A stretch of DNA of 64,000 nt, taken from Mycoplasmatota bacterium (GTDB taxonomy: Bacteria > Bacillota_I > Bacilli_A > Izemoplasmatales > Hujiaoplasmataceae). This document shows, piece by piece, positions 24,683 to 33,645 of this stretch. Every line of letters starts with the position of its first letter. Positions within the stretch are counted from its first letter, which is position 1. The stretch lies in the NCBI GenBank assembly GCA_018622675.1, contig CP076020.1, positions 992,001 through 1,056,000 of the forward strand, written 5' to 3'. A program made the position numbers and the translations under genes. The notes beneath the pieces were generated by a model that had not been told where the DNA came from, made no database searches, and saw only the letters and a program-made list of their open reading frames with translations.

Positions 24683-25258
24683 GTCGCAGTCATTTTGATA
24701 CAACTTTCAGTTTCTCTGAAAGCCTTAACTTTGAACCTAATTTTGCGTGTTGACCCTACACTTTAACACACACAACTGTGTGTTTTTTGAAAAACGTTGC
24801 AAGGTGAGTTGACGTCTATATGTCAACATCTGCAGGCAAACTGTTACAGTTTTCATACAGTTGTGTGCCCGATTGTCTTAGTCCTAGTGTAATGACTGTC
24901 GGTTTCACTGAACCTCTTCACTTTGAACATAATTTTACGCTTTGACCCTACACTTTAACACACACAACTGTGTGTTTTTTGAAAAACGTTGCAAGGTGAG
25001 TTGACGTCTATATGTCAACATTTGCAGGCAAACTGTTACAGTTTTCATACACTTATGTGCCCGGTTGTCCTAGACCTTTCATAATGACTGCATGAATCTA
25101 TGCAATCCTTCACTTTGAACATACTTTTGCATATTACCCCTACACTTTGAACTGCAAAACTGTGATTTTTTTTCTAAAAAGATTAAACATCACTTATGCT
25201 CTTAGTTCAGTCATTTGCATACATTCGACATACATATGATATACAAATATATGCAAAT
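24683..25258 (+). repeat. Tandem array of three 192-bp structured repeats
   Basis: Units start at 24683, 24875 and 25067 with an exact 192-base period. From 24750 to about 24880 and 24942 to about 25072 the first two are nearly identical (about five differences in 131 bases); the third is diverged but keeps CACTTTGAACATA and CCCCTACACTTTGAAC in register. A weaker fourth trace starts near 25259. Each good unit has a stem AACACACA/TGTGTGTT with a T-tract, then GTTGAC/GTCAAC and AACTG/CAGTT hairpins. No convincing open frame crosses it. This is not a CRISPR: no short repeat/unique spacer pattern. Confidence 0.85.
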
Positions 25259-25841
25259 ATGCCCTGACCCTTTAGATAGAACTGTCGGTCCTTATGAAAC
25301 CAATGTACGTGACTATGAATGTCTTTGTTTAGTTATAAAAACACATCGAAACATGACGTGTCCTGAGTGAAGAACCAACAAACCGTATTCATTTTCGAGT
25401 TAACTGTTAAAATTCAAAGAAAAAGCAAGAGATTTTATTATCTTGAATTTCCTATTTTCATAAATTTAATATGCATCTCAATTAAATCAAATTTATCCGT
25501 TATTATTATTTGAAACCGTACGAATTTATTTTTTATTCCTGCTAAAAGAACTATCATTCGTTGAAACCTTGCTTAGATAATAATTTTAGTTTGAATTATT
25601 TTATGATTATGCACATAATTTTAGACAACTATAGTTTCTTTGTTACACAATTCTAAGTTTAAAAACTACGGTTATTATGCTTAGAAAAAACTACAACTGT
25701 AAACCACTCATTCACCAATGTCCATGACTTATAAAGTAAAAGAACTAGTAAATATTAAATACAATTAATTCAAATACTTTTTCAACAAAAAATGAAACTT
25801 CAATGGAGTACTGCATTAAATAAGTCAATTAGTTATAAATT
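25259..25841. other. Non-coding stretch after the repeat array
   Basis: No credible gene or RNA family is visible. It holds the degraded fourth repeat trace (ACTGTCGGT at 25281) and is otherwise AT-rich. Just before it, at 25213-25221 and 25250-25258, ATTTGCATA/TATGCAAAT form a 9-bp inverted repeat. Confidence 0.5.
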
Positions 25842-26852
25842 TCAATATAAATCTTTCCTTCTCCAATTACCATTTTTATCTTTTATGAGTAAATCATTAT
25901 TTGCAAACTTATCAACAGTTTCATTAAATTCTCTTTCACTGATATTTAAAATTTTACAAAAATCACTTTTCGCCTTGGGATCAATAATATAGTCTTTTTC
26001 TTTAATTAGTTCTTCTGCTTGCTCTTTACTAAGATATCCCTCTCTCACAAAACGGCTAGCCATATCACTAACACGTTGAAAACCGAATTTTATAAATTTG
26101 CACCAATGGTGAACCATGTATCCTATGCTATCAATTTGTGCAAAATCATCTATGCTTCCTTGACGGTACCATTCATTACAGTCACCAAGTGTTTTCCAAC
26201 CAATTTCTTTAGCCACTTTGAGTGAATCATAATTAGAATACGGATAAATTGCACCTAAAAATATCAATTTTGTTTTTTCATCACTCGCCGGATGGAAAAT
26301 ACCTAACTCAGAAGCACCCCCATATTCAAAATCTGAATTTTCACCATAAAACACAAGATTAATCCCAAATTTTTTCGCAATTTCTAGTGGTACTTCGTAA
26401 AGTTGTTGCTCTATCCATTTCAAAGGATGCAACGTTTCAAAAAAATCCTTTCTAGTGTTTTTAATAAAAGATTTTGGTTCACATCGGAAAGTAATTGTAT
26501 CTAAATTGTAATATAATGCCAAATTTTTTAAATTATACATACCGGCTTCACTATGAGTAAATTCGTCTGTAACGTTAATTAATAGAGGATTTTTTACTCC
26601 GTGATTTTCTATCAATCTTTTAACAATTGCAGTGGAATCCTTGCCACCTGAAACACCAACAACACAATCCCATTTAGAATTTGAATTTATATTTTCAGCA
26701 ACATATTGTGTTAACCATTTTTGTCTTGACTCAAAATCAATTATTTTCTTTTTTTCATTATTCAAACATGGCATACAAACACCATCAATTGATTTGAAAT
26801 TTGGTCTAGTATTTAATATAAAACCGCACTTTTTACATTTCATTATTTCCAT
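25842..26852 (-). CDS. pseA: N-acetyl sugar amidotransferase (PseA/WbpG family)
   Basis: This 336-residue PP-loop enzyme has an N-terminal Cys4 pair (CKKCG and CMPCL, about residues 5-30) and the ATP pyrophosphatase loop GVSGGKDST (about 66-74). The family installs acetamidino or amidine groups on nonulosonic and related sugars: PseA in Campylobacter makes acetamidino-pseudaminic acid, and WbpG works with HisH/HisF-like partners. No HisH/HisF homologue is present here, and the gene is the last of the pseudaminic acid block, so PseA is the better match. It is cytosolic; AAGGAG lies 9 bases before the chosen ATG. Confidence 0.75.
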   Translation of the reverse strand: MEIMKCKKCGFILNTRPNFKSIDGVCMPCLNNEKKKIIDFESRQKWLTQYVAENINSNSKWDCVVGVSGGKDSTAIVKRLIENHGVKNPLLINVTDEFTHSEAGMYNLKNLALYYNLDTITFRCEPKSFIKNTRKDFFETLHPLKWIEQQLYEVPLEIAKKFGINLVFYGENSDFEYGGASELGIFHPASDEKTKLIFLGAIYPYSNYDSLKVAKEIGWKTLGDCNEWYRQGSIDDFAQIDSIGYMVHHWCKFIKFGFQRVSDMASRFVREGYLSKEQAEELIKEKDYIIDPKAKSDFCKILNISEREFNETVDKFANNDLLIKDKNGNWRRKDLY

Positions 26853-26880
26853 ATTTCATAACTCCTTCTTTTTTTAAAAA

Positions 26881-27930
26881 TTATTTTTTGTCTATGTATT
26901 CCCAGCCTAGTGGAGTTCCACGTTTTAAATTCATATTTGCTTTTTCCCCTATAATTTCAGCATAGTGCTTAGGATGTAGTCCATAGCCTGGCCTTATAGA
27001 CTTTATATTTTCGCTGGTAAATACGTCACCTTTCTTAATATCCTTCACTACAAACAGTGATCTTCCAAGCAACCTGCTATTTTTCTTCTTTTCAGTCATA
27101 CTGTAGTCAACTTTACCTAGTGCTTTTTCTGCCTCTCTTACAGATTCTACCATTCTTTTAAACTCTTCTGGTTCAAGAGAGAAACTTGCATCAGGACCTC
27201 CAATAGATTTATCGAGGATAAAGTGTTTTTCAATTATCCTCGCTCCTAATGCAACAGATAAGACAGGTACTGTAATTCCCAATGTATGATCACTTAATCC
27301 TACTTCGACACTGAATGTATTCTTCATATTTGGTATAGTTAATAAATTAGCATCTTCAATATTAGCAGGATATGATGATGTACACTTTAATAATGCTATT
27401 TGATAATTACCTGCTTTTTTACATGCCATAATTGCATCTTCTATATCATTTAAAGATGCAACGCCAGTAGACATTATTATAGGCTTACCTTTTGATGCTA
27501 TATATTCAATTAATGGGATATCCATAATTTCAAAAGAAGCAACTTTATACACTGGCACATTCATATCATCTAAAAAATCGACTGCCGATTTATCAAATGG
27601 TGTTGAAAAGAATATTAAGTCTAAAGAATTAGCATACTCCATTAACTCTTTATGCCATTCCCAAGGAGTATAGGCTTCATTATAAAGATCATAAAATGTT
27701 CTTCCATCCCATATGGTACCACTATTAATTTTAAAATGTTTGTTATCACAATCGATTGTCATTGTGTCAGCTGTGTATGTTTGAATCTTTATTGCATCTG
27801 CACCCGACTCTTTTGCTGCTTTTATAGTTTTTTTTGCAACGTTTATATCATGGCCATGATTTGCTGATAACTCAGCAATAATAAAAACACGGTTATTTAT
27901 ATCGAATTTATCAATTTTCAAAATAGTCAC
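26881..27930 (-). CDS. pseI: Pseudaminic acid synthase
   Basis: The 349-residue enzyme belongs to the NeuB family and condenses phosphoenolpyruvate with a 6-deoxy-di-N-acetyl hexose. The N-terminal TIM barrel shows FIIAELSANHGHDINVAKK, SGADAIKIQTYTADTMT and GLSDHTLG. The C-terminal SAF (antifreeze-like) domain (about 285-349) reads LGRSLFVVKDIKKGDVF...GYGLHP. Neighbouring PseB, C, F and G decide PseI over NeuB or LegI. Its start overlaps the PseG-PseH gene by 20 bases, so the two are coupled. Confidence 0.88.
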   Translation of the reverse strand: MTILKIDKFDINNRVFIIAELSANHGHDINVAKKTIKAAKESGADAIKIQTYTADTMTIDCDNKHFKINSGTIWDGRTFYDLYNEAYTPWEWHKELMEYANSLDLIFFSTPFDKSAVDFLDDMNVPVYKVASFEIMDIPLIEYIASKGKPIIMSTGVASLNDIEDAIMACKKAGNYQIALLKCTSSYPANIEDANLLTIPNMKNTFSVEVGLSDHTLGITVPVLSVALGARIIEKHFILDKSIGGPDASFSLEPEEFKRMVESVREAEKALGKVDYSMTEKKKNSRLLGRSLFVVKDIKKGDVFTSENIKSIRPGYGLHPKHYAEIIGEKANMNLKRGTPLGWEYIDKK

Positions 27931-29380
27931 CTCTTTTTATAATGAATTTTTCAATATCATCTTTCTGACTCACATATTTAAATCCTAAACTGGCAAATAG
28001 CTTTAACGAAGGAATATTTTTACTCGAAATATAAGCAATCACTTCATTAACACTCATATGTGTACTAAAATAATTCGCTAAACTTTGATCTAATATTGTT
28101 TTCGCCTTTCCTTTCCCTCTTAATTTATCTGATATACTAATGCTAATAATTGACTCAGTGTCTTCCATTTTAAATCTAATTTGCCCAAGAAAATCATCCG
28201 TACTATTCGTTACAATATAGAAAGCTGAGAGCGGATCACTTAGAACATCACTAAACCATTTTTGATGAGAGATTAGATCTATTCTACCTTTGTTTTTAGA
28301 ATATTCCCTAACATAATCCTTATTTGAAAGTTCGAATACTGGAAGCATATCTTTCATATTAGCATTTCTAATGTATATATCTGTGTATTTTGTTGTTTTC
28401 AATAGAAGATCAATGATTCTTGAAATACCATTTCCATCAATAGTATTTTTCATGTTTTCAAAAACATTACTTCTATAGTTAAACGAAATACAGTGATTAA
28501 AATTTTTTTTGAGCAAATCTAAAAAATTATTTTCTTCACAAAAAAGTGCTTTTTGTTTTGGAATATACTTTAGTAGTGAATTAATATTATTACTTTGATT
28601 CTCTGCTGTTTTTATAACTAAGAAAGGTGTTTGAACAGTTATTAATTCATATATTGTTTGACCAGCTGCTGATATCGCTAAATCCACATTGTACATTAAG
28701 TTGGCCATTTCATCTGCAGACAAATTGCTATGAAATCTTACATTATTAAATTGTTCAGTATTTTTAGTTTTATCTAATAACGTGGAGTTAACAACAATCT
28801 CAAATTTAATATTTTTATATTTTGTACAAATTGAATCAATAATTAATGATGTAATATTTTTAAAATCAGTTCCACCCATAGTAATCAAAACCTTCTGGAC
28901 ATCTTTTCTTAGTGATGCTTTTCTCATGTTAGTGAAAGGAGATCGTATTATGATAAATTTTGGGCCAAAGTGTACTTGTATTTTAGAAAAATAAGAGTAA
29001 TCTATATTACCAATGTCTAAGGCAGGATTCACTATAATACCATTCGGATATTTAATTCTTCCATAATCATCTATAAATAAAACTTGTTTTGATTCACTTC
29101 TTATAAGATCATAATGTTCATAGGTAGCTATATATGAGTCAACAATAGCAAAATCGTTTAAATTTAACTTATTTTTTAAACATTCGAAATCTAACCAATT
29201 TATTATCTCATGTTTTCTATTTTCCAGTATTTTAGAAACATCAATATCACTCTTAATAATAATTTTGACTTTAATTTTTCTATCGACCATTTCATCATAA
29301 AGCGCTATACATCTTGTTAAATGGCCATATCCTATTCTGGTACCTGCTTCAGTAAAAATCCTTACTAACACATATTTCAC
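27911..29380 (-). CDS. pseG: Bifunctional PseG hydrolase - PseH acetyltransferase fusion
   Basis: The 489-residue product joins two pathway enzymes. Residues 1 to about 325 are PseG, the GT-B-like UDP-sugar hydrolase: RIGYGHLTRC near the start, FIDDYGR, and ISAAGQTIYELI in the C-terminal lobe. Residues about 335-489 are a GNAT acetyltransferase with the acetyl-CoA loop DKLRGKGKAKTIL, matching PseH, which N-acetylates the 4-amino group. In many bacteria these are separate genes, and no other PseH is seen in the block, so the fusion completes the pathway. It is 6 bases after pseF and overlaps pseI. Confidence 0.85.
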   Translation of the reverse strand: MKYVLVRIFTEAGTRIGYGHLTRCIALYDEMVDRKIKVKIIIKSDIDVSKILENRKHEIINWLDFECLKNKLNLNDFAIVDSYIATYEHYDLIRSESKQVLFIDDYGRIKYPNGIIVNPALDIGNIDYSYFSKIQVHFGPKFIIIRSPFTNMRKASLRKDVQKVLITMGGTDFKNITSLIIDSICTKYKNIKFEIVVNSTLLDKTKNTEQFNNVRFHSNLSADEMANLMYNVDLAISAAGQTIYELITVQTPFLVIKTAENQSNNINSLLKYIPKQKALFCEENNFLDLLKKNFNHCISFNYRSNVFENMKNTIDGNGISRIIDLLLKTTKYTDIYIRNANMKDMLPVFELSNKDYVREYSKNKGRIDLISHQKWFSDVLSDPLSAFYIVTNSTDDFLGQIRFKMEDTESIISISISDKLRGKGKAKTILDQSLANYFSTHMSVNEVIAYISSKNIPSLKLFASLGFKYVSQKDDIEKFIIKRGDYFEN

Positions 29381-29386
29381 TCCTAA

Positions 29387-30121
29387 CTATTTAATCTTTT
29401 TTTGTTCAATCTTTGAATTAATATCATATAGTTTAGGATATTTTCTAAATAAATCAATTATATCCTCCAAATAAAAATCATGTTTCCCGTGGTATAAGAA
29501 ATTGTAAATATGAGTTATAAGTTTATAATCTTCTTCTGTGTCTAAGGTCCATCTATGTTTAGAATAGTCAACATTATTTTTATAGTAATGAGTATTATTC
29601 GAGTTTTCATAGATATACGGAGTCACATGTTCTCTTTGATATACTTTTTTTGCATTTAAATGAGCTGATTCTAATATCTTAAATGAGAACACTTCTGTAT
29701 CCAATCCTCGAGGATATGTTCTTTCTGACATATTAGAACTAGCATTTGATACTATATCATAATGATTAGAAATATAAAAATTGATGATATTATCTAAAAT
29801 TTTCGGATCAATTAATGGACAATCAGCTGTTATTCTAACAACAATATCTAATCCGAACTTTTTTGAAGCCATATAATATCTTGACAGAACATCATCTTCA
29901 CTACCTCTAAAAATTTCAACTCCACAGCGCAATGCCTCTAATGCTATAACTGTATCACGTTCATTAGTAGTTGTTGCAATGATAATATTATTAATTGTTT
30001 TGGATTGTCTAACTCTACTTATGACATGCTCAAGTACAGTTTTATCATTTAGTTTCTTTATTACTTTTCCCGGTAATCTTGTTGAACCCATTCTAGCTTG
30101 AATAATTACTCCAATTTTCAT
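29387..30121 (-). CDS. pseF: CMP-pseudaminic acid cytidylyltransferase
   Basis: The 244-residue GT-A nucleotidyltransferase activates pseudaminic acid with CTP. The N-terminal motif IIQARMGSTRLPGKV is the CTP-binding signature of the SpsF/PseF branch, and VVRITADCPLIDPKIL carries the metal-binding acid. The RWTLDTEEDY segment near residue 190 also fits that branch. It lies 8 bases after pseC in the operon. A SpsF-like spore-coat role is the other annotation often given to this family; the full pathway around it decides. Confidence 0.85.
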   Translation of the reverse strand: MKIGVIIQARMGSTRLPGKVIKKLNDKTVLEHVISRVRQSKTINNIIIATTTNERDTVIALEALRCGVEIFRGSEDDVLSRYYMASKKFGLDIVVRITADCPLIDPKILDNIINFYISNHYDIVSNASSNMSERTYPRGLDTEVFSFKILESAHLNAKKVYQREHVTPYIYENSNNTHYYKNNVDYSKHRWTLDTEEDYKLITHIYNFLYHGKHDFYLEDIIDLFRKYPKLYDINSKIEQKKIK

Positions 30122-30129
30122 TAGATTAC

Positions 30130-31332
30130 CTACTTTCTATAATAACTAATCACTTTTTCTACGGCCATAATTACATCAACAACATCCTCATTACTCATGC
30201 TTGGAAATAGCGGCAATGTTATAATGTCCTCATAAACTTTTTCAGCAACAGGACATAATCCCTTTTGATATCCTATATTTTTATAATATGGATGCAGATA
30301 TACAGGTAGATAATGAACATTAACACCAATATTTTCTGATTGTAGTGATTCAAAAACCTCTTTACGAGTTGCATTCAATAGCTCCGCCTTAATTCTAATC
30401 ACATAAATGTGCCAGCCAGAATTAGAAAAATCTTCCTCAAAAGGAATTACAATTTCTTTTGCATTCTTAAAAGCAACATTATATTTTTTGACAATCTCTC
30501 TTCTTCTAGCAATAAATGTATCGATTTTTTTCATCTGACTAGTTCCAAGTGCACTTTGAACATCGGTCAATCTATAATTATATCCTAGCAGCTGTTGCTC
30601 ATAGTACCACGGTCCATGGTTTTCATTTAAAATCTCTTGATCTCTTGTGATACCATGTGTTCTAAAGATTAGCATTTTTTTGTATAATTCTTCACTATTT
30701 GTTGTTACAACTCCACCTTCTGCAGTCGTTATAGGTTTAACTGGATGAAAGCTAAACTCGACCATATCTGCCTGACTGCCGACTTTCCGTCCATTATACT
30801 CGCTACCTAAAGCATGGGCAGCATCCTCTATGATAATTAGATCATGTTTTTCTGCAATTTCTTTAATTTTGTCCATATCAACGGATTGGCCTGAAAAATC
30901 TACTGGGATAATTGCTTTAGTTTTATTTGTAATTAATGACTCAATTTTTGATACATCAATATTATATGTCTTAAAATCTATATCAGCAAAAACAGGTTTT
31001 CCACCACAATATAAAACAGCATTGGATGAAGCTGCAAAAGTTAATGCACTCACAATAACTTCATCGCCCTCACTTATACCAGCAGCAAAACAAGCCATAT
31101 GTAATGCTGCAGTCCCACTTGAAACTGCAACAGCATATTTTGCACCAACATAATTTGCTACTTTGTTCTCAAACTCTGCAACATAAGGCCCTGTAGTTAG
31201 GTAATCTCCTTTTAAAACATTTACAACTGCATCTATATCATCTTGATCAATAGACTGTTTACCATACGACAAATAAGTCTCCCTTACAGGGTTACCTCCA
31301 TTGATCGCTAATTTATCAATTTTTTCTTTCAT
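30130..31332 (-). CDS. pseC: PseC: PLP-dependent 4-aminotransferase
   Basis: The 400-residue DegT/DnrJ/EryC1 aminotransferase converts the PseB product to UDP-4-amino-4,6-dideoxy-N-acetyl-altrosamine. Visible are AVSSGTAALHMAC, the EDAAHALGS aspartate and the SFHPVKPITTAEGG lysine for the PLP Schiff base. I move the start to 31332 (MKEKIDKLAINGG), where TTAGGACT precedes the ATG and the gap to pseB is 2 bases; the longer frame would overlap pseB and has no ribosome site. The next gene is pseF. Confidence 0.87.
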   Translation of the reverse strand: MKEKIDKLAINGGNPVRETYLSYGKQSIDQDDIDAVVNVLKGDYLTTGPYVAEFENKVANYVGAKYAVAVSSGTAALHMACFAAGISEGDEVIVSALTFAASSNAVLYCGGKPVFADIDFKTYNIDVSKIESLITNKTKAIIPVDFSGQSVDMDKIKEIAEKHDLIIIEDAAHALGSEYNGRKVGSQADMVEFSFHPVKPITTAEGGVVTTNSEELYKKMLIFRTHGITRDQEILNENHGPWYYEQQLLGYNYRLTDVQSALGTSQMKKIDTFIARRREIVKKYNVAFKNAKEIVIPFEEDFSNSGWHIYVIRIKAELLNATRKEVFESLQSENIGVNVHYLPVYLHPYYKNIGYQKGLCPVAEKVYEDIITLPLFPSMSNEDVVDVIMAVEKVISYYRK

Positions 31333-31334
31333 TT

Positions 31335-32339
31335 TTATAGTCCTAATTCTTTTATTTTTTGTTTCAAAGTTTCCACATCTAACCAATCAGGGTTTGTACC
31401 TGAGTTATATTCCCATCCTTCTTTAATTAAAGTGCCACCTTCTTTAAAGTAATGGTCTTTAGACCACCAAATGTAGTTTGGATAGATTATATAATGATCA
31501 CCATAATCGTAAGTACCTCGCGAATCATCACTAGTTATCATTACCTCATGAAGTTTTTCTCCTTCTCTGATTCCAACAATTTCAAACTCTCCATTAGGGT
31601 TCATAGCTTTAGCGATATCGGTTATTTTATATGAGGGGTTTTTGTACACATAAGTTTCTCCACCTTTTGATTCTTCTAGAGCTTTTATAACTAAGTTAAC
31701 AGCGTCGTAAAGAGTCATCCAAAATCGTGTCATCCTGATATCAGTTATTGGGAGTTTGTCACTGCCTTGATTTATTAAATCTCTAAAGAAAGGTATTACT
31801 GATCCTCTGCTTCCTGAAACATTACCATATCTTACAACCGAAAAAATAGTACCTGTTTCGCCTCTATAAGAGTTAGCTGAAATAAATAGTTTATCTGAAA
31901 CTAATTTCGTACCTCCATATAAATTAATCGGATTTACAGCTTTATCTGTTGAGAGTGCAATAACTTTTTTAACTCCATTATCTAAGGCAGCATCTATAAT
32001 GTTTTGGGCACCGTAAATATTTGTCTTGATTGCCTCGAATGGATTATATTCACAAGCAGGAACCTGTTTCATAGCGGCAGCATGAATCACATAGTCTACA
32101 CCTTTAAAAGCCCGATAAAGTCTATCCTTATCTCTAATATCACCAATAAAAAATCTAAGTTTAGAATATTTATCTGGATAATTAGATTTGAATTTTTTTT
32201 GCATTAAATCTTGTTTGAACTCATCTCTTGAATAGATAATCACTTTTTTGGGATTATATTTTTTGAGAATTACATCTATAAATTTGTTACCGAAAGACCC
32301 TGTCCCTCCTGTTATGAGTATCACTTTGTTTTTAAACAT
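31335..32339 (-). CDS. pseB: UDP-GlcNAc 4,6-dehydratase (inverting), first Pse enzyme
   Basis: The 334-residue short-chain dehydrogenase has the NAD loop GGTGSFGNKF, the family tag MKQVPACEYNPFEAIKTN and the catalytic Tyr-x3-Lys in LYGGTK. PseB/FlaA1 enzymes dehydrate UDP-GlcNAc with C5 inversion, the committed step to pseudaminic acid. AGGAGG lies just before the ATG. The length is that of soluble PseB and not of membrane-bound PglF/CapD dehydratases, which have extra helices. It starts the pse block, followed immediately by pseC. Confidence 0.88.
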   Translation of the reverse strand: MFKNKVILITGGTGSFGNKFIDVILKKYNPKKVIIYSRDEFKQDLMQKKFKSNYPDKYSKLRFFIGDIRDKDRLYRAFKGVDYVIHAAAMKQVPACEYNPFEAIKTNIYGAQNIIDAALDNGVKKVIALSTDKAVNPINLYGGTKLVSDKLFISANSYRGETGTIFSVVRYGNVSGSRGSVIPFFRDLINQGSDKLPITDIRMTRFWMTLYDAVNLVIKALEESKGGETYVYKNPSYKITDIAKAMNPNGEFEIVGIREGEKLHEVMITSDDSRGTYDYGDHYIIYPNYIWWSKDHYFKEGGTLIKEGWEYNSGTNPDWLDVETLKQKIKELGL

Positions 32340-32358
32340 TTTGTTCCTCCTATATTTT

Positions 32359-33645
32359 TTATTTTTTTAATAAACTAATTGGGTTCCATGGCATGGGATA
32401 TAATCTTGCTGAAAGAATCCATACAAGTATAAATTGCAACAAATATGCAATTGTAGTTGCGTAAGCAGCTCCTAAAGCACCATAAATTGGAACCATTATC
32501 ATATTTAATACAATATTTAATATTGCCAGTATTAGGGTGATCAATCCAATAAAATTTGTTTTTTTTATATAAAATAAGTAGTTCACTATCATAAAGTACA
32601 TCCCATGGAAAGCATAACCCAAAGCTATCCAAAAAACATAAATATTAGATGATTGAAATTGTTTTCCTACGATAAAAGGCAACAAAATATTAGCCGCAAT
32701 TGTTAATATGATAGCCATGATTATGATAGCTACAAAATATATATAAGTCATTTTAACAATTTTTATTTTGATTGATACTGAATCTAATTTTAATTTACTA
32801 TATAACCACGGTGAGAACGCTTGATTGAATGATGTAGCGAAGACATTAATAACTGCTCCAACTTGGTAACCCACAGTGTAAATACCAGTTTCTGCAATAC
32901 CTGAATAGTTAGTAATGAAAAAGCGATCAATCATCGTAATCAATATTCCACCAACTATATGTGGGATTAGAGGCAATCCAAATTTAAAAGCATCACTTAG
33001 ATCATCTCTTTTTACTTTATTTCCAATCCAATTATTTTTTCTTAGCAATACAATTGACACTAGCAAAAAGACTATACTAGCAATCAATTGTGCATATATT
33101 CTACCTCGCCAGGCAAATCCCATTCCTACTATTAAAACAATACTCAGCGATACATCCATCAAAGATTTTGCGAAATTAAACAAACCATATTGAGTTGCTT
33201 TCCTTTGCACTTGCCATAAAACTAATGTTAAACTATTAACAAATTGTGCAATAGAGATGATTAATGCAACCCATAACATGATAAGTGGTAAAGAGGTTAG
33301 GCTAGCTATAAATCTCCCACCTATAATAAATATTAGACTTATAAGTGAAATTGAAAAAATTAAGATTGATATTGTCGAAGTAACATATGTTTTCATATTC
33401 TCTTTTGATTTATCAAAATAATTTCTTGCCACAGCACCGTGAGTATTAAGTCCGACAAAAGAAATTAATATTGCTACAACAACACCAAACATAGAAACTA
33501 TACCATAATCTTCCGCAGATAGATATCTTGTTAAAATAGGTAATAATAGAAAAGGAATGGCTTTATTAAGAAGATGACTAAATGTGTAAATAGAAGCAGT
33601 TTTAAATAAAGAAGTATCTGTTATTCTTTTTAGTTCAAGCTTCAT
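32359..33645 (-). CDS. wzx: Wzx-type polysaccharide flippase
   Basis: About 428 residues form roughly 12 hydrophobic segments with the MATE/MOP-type start FKTASIYTFSHLLNKAIPFLLLPILTRYLS and GIVSMF, characteristic of oligosaccharide-lipid flippases. It would move undecaprenyl-linked repeat units across the membrane. I prefer the ATG at 33645 (MKLELKR) with GGTGA upstream; it overlaps the preceding gene's end by 11 bases. It sits between the polymerase-side genes and the pse block, as expected for a Wzx/Wzy system. Confidence 0.83.
   Translation of the reverse strand: MKLELKRITDTSLFKTASIYTFSHLLNKAIPFLLLPILTRYLSAEDYGIVSMFGVVVAILISFVGLNTHGAVARNYFDKSKENMKTYVTSTISILIFSISLISLIFIIGGRFIASLTSLPLIMLWVALIISIAQFVNSLTLVLWQVQRKATQYGLFNFAKSLMDVSLSIVLIVGMGFAWRGRIYAQLIASIVFLLVSIVLLRKNNWIGNKVKRDDLSDAFKFGLPLIPHIVGGILITMIDRFFITNYSGIAETGIYTVGYQVGAVINVFATSFNQAFSPWLYSKLKLDSVSIKIKIVKMTYIYFVAIIIMAIILTIAANILLPFIVGKQFQSSNIYVFWIALGYAFHGMYFMIVNYLFYIKKTNFIGLITLILAILNIVLNMIMVPIYGALGAAYATTIAYLLQFILVWILSARLYPMPWNPISLLKK

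Noticed and set aside
24683-25258. CRISPR array
   Set aside because: The period is 192 bases, the copies match over most of their length and there are no unique spacers; no cas genes are near.
27911-29380. Missing PseH step in the pathway
   Set aside because: A GNAT domain with an acetyl-CoA loop is fused to the end of PseG, so the step is present.
30830-31153. 107-residue plus-strand open frame
   Set aside because: Antisense to pseC, which has clear aminotransferase motifs; the frame is a codon-bias shadow.
32375-32632. 85-residue minus-strand open frame
   Set aside because: It lies in a shifted frame inside the flippase gene; the flippase frame has the expected membrane helices.
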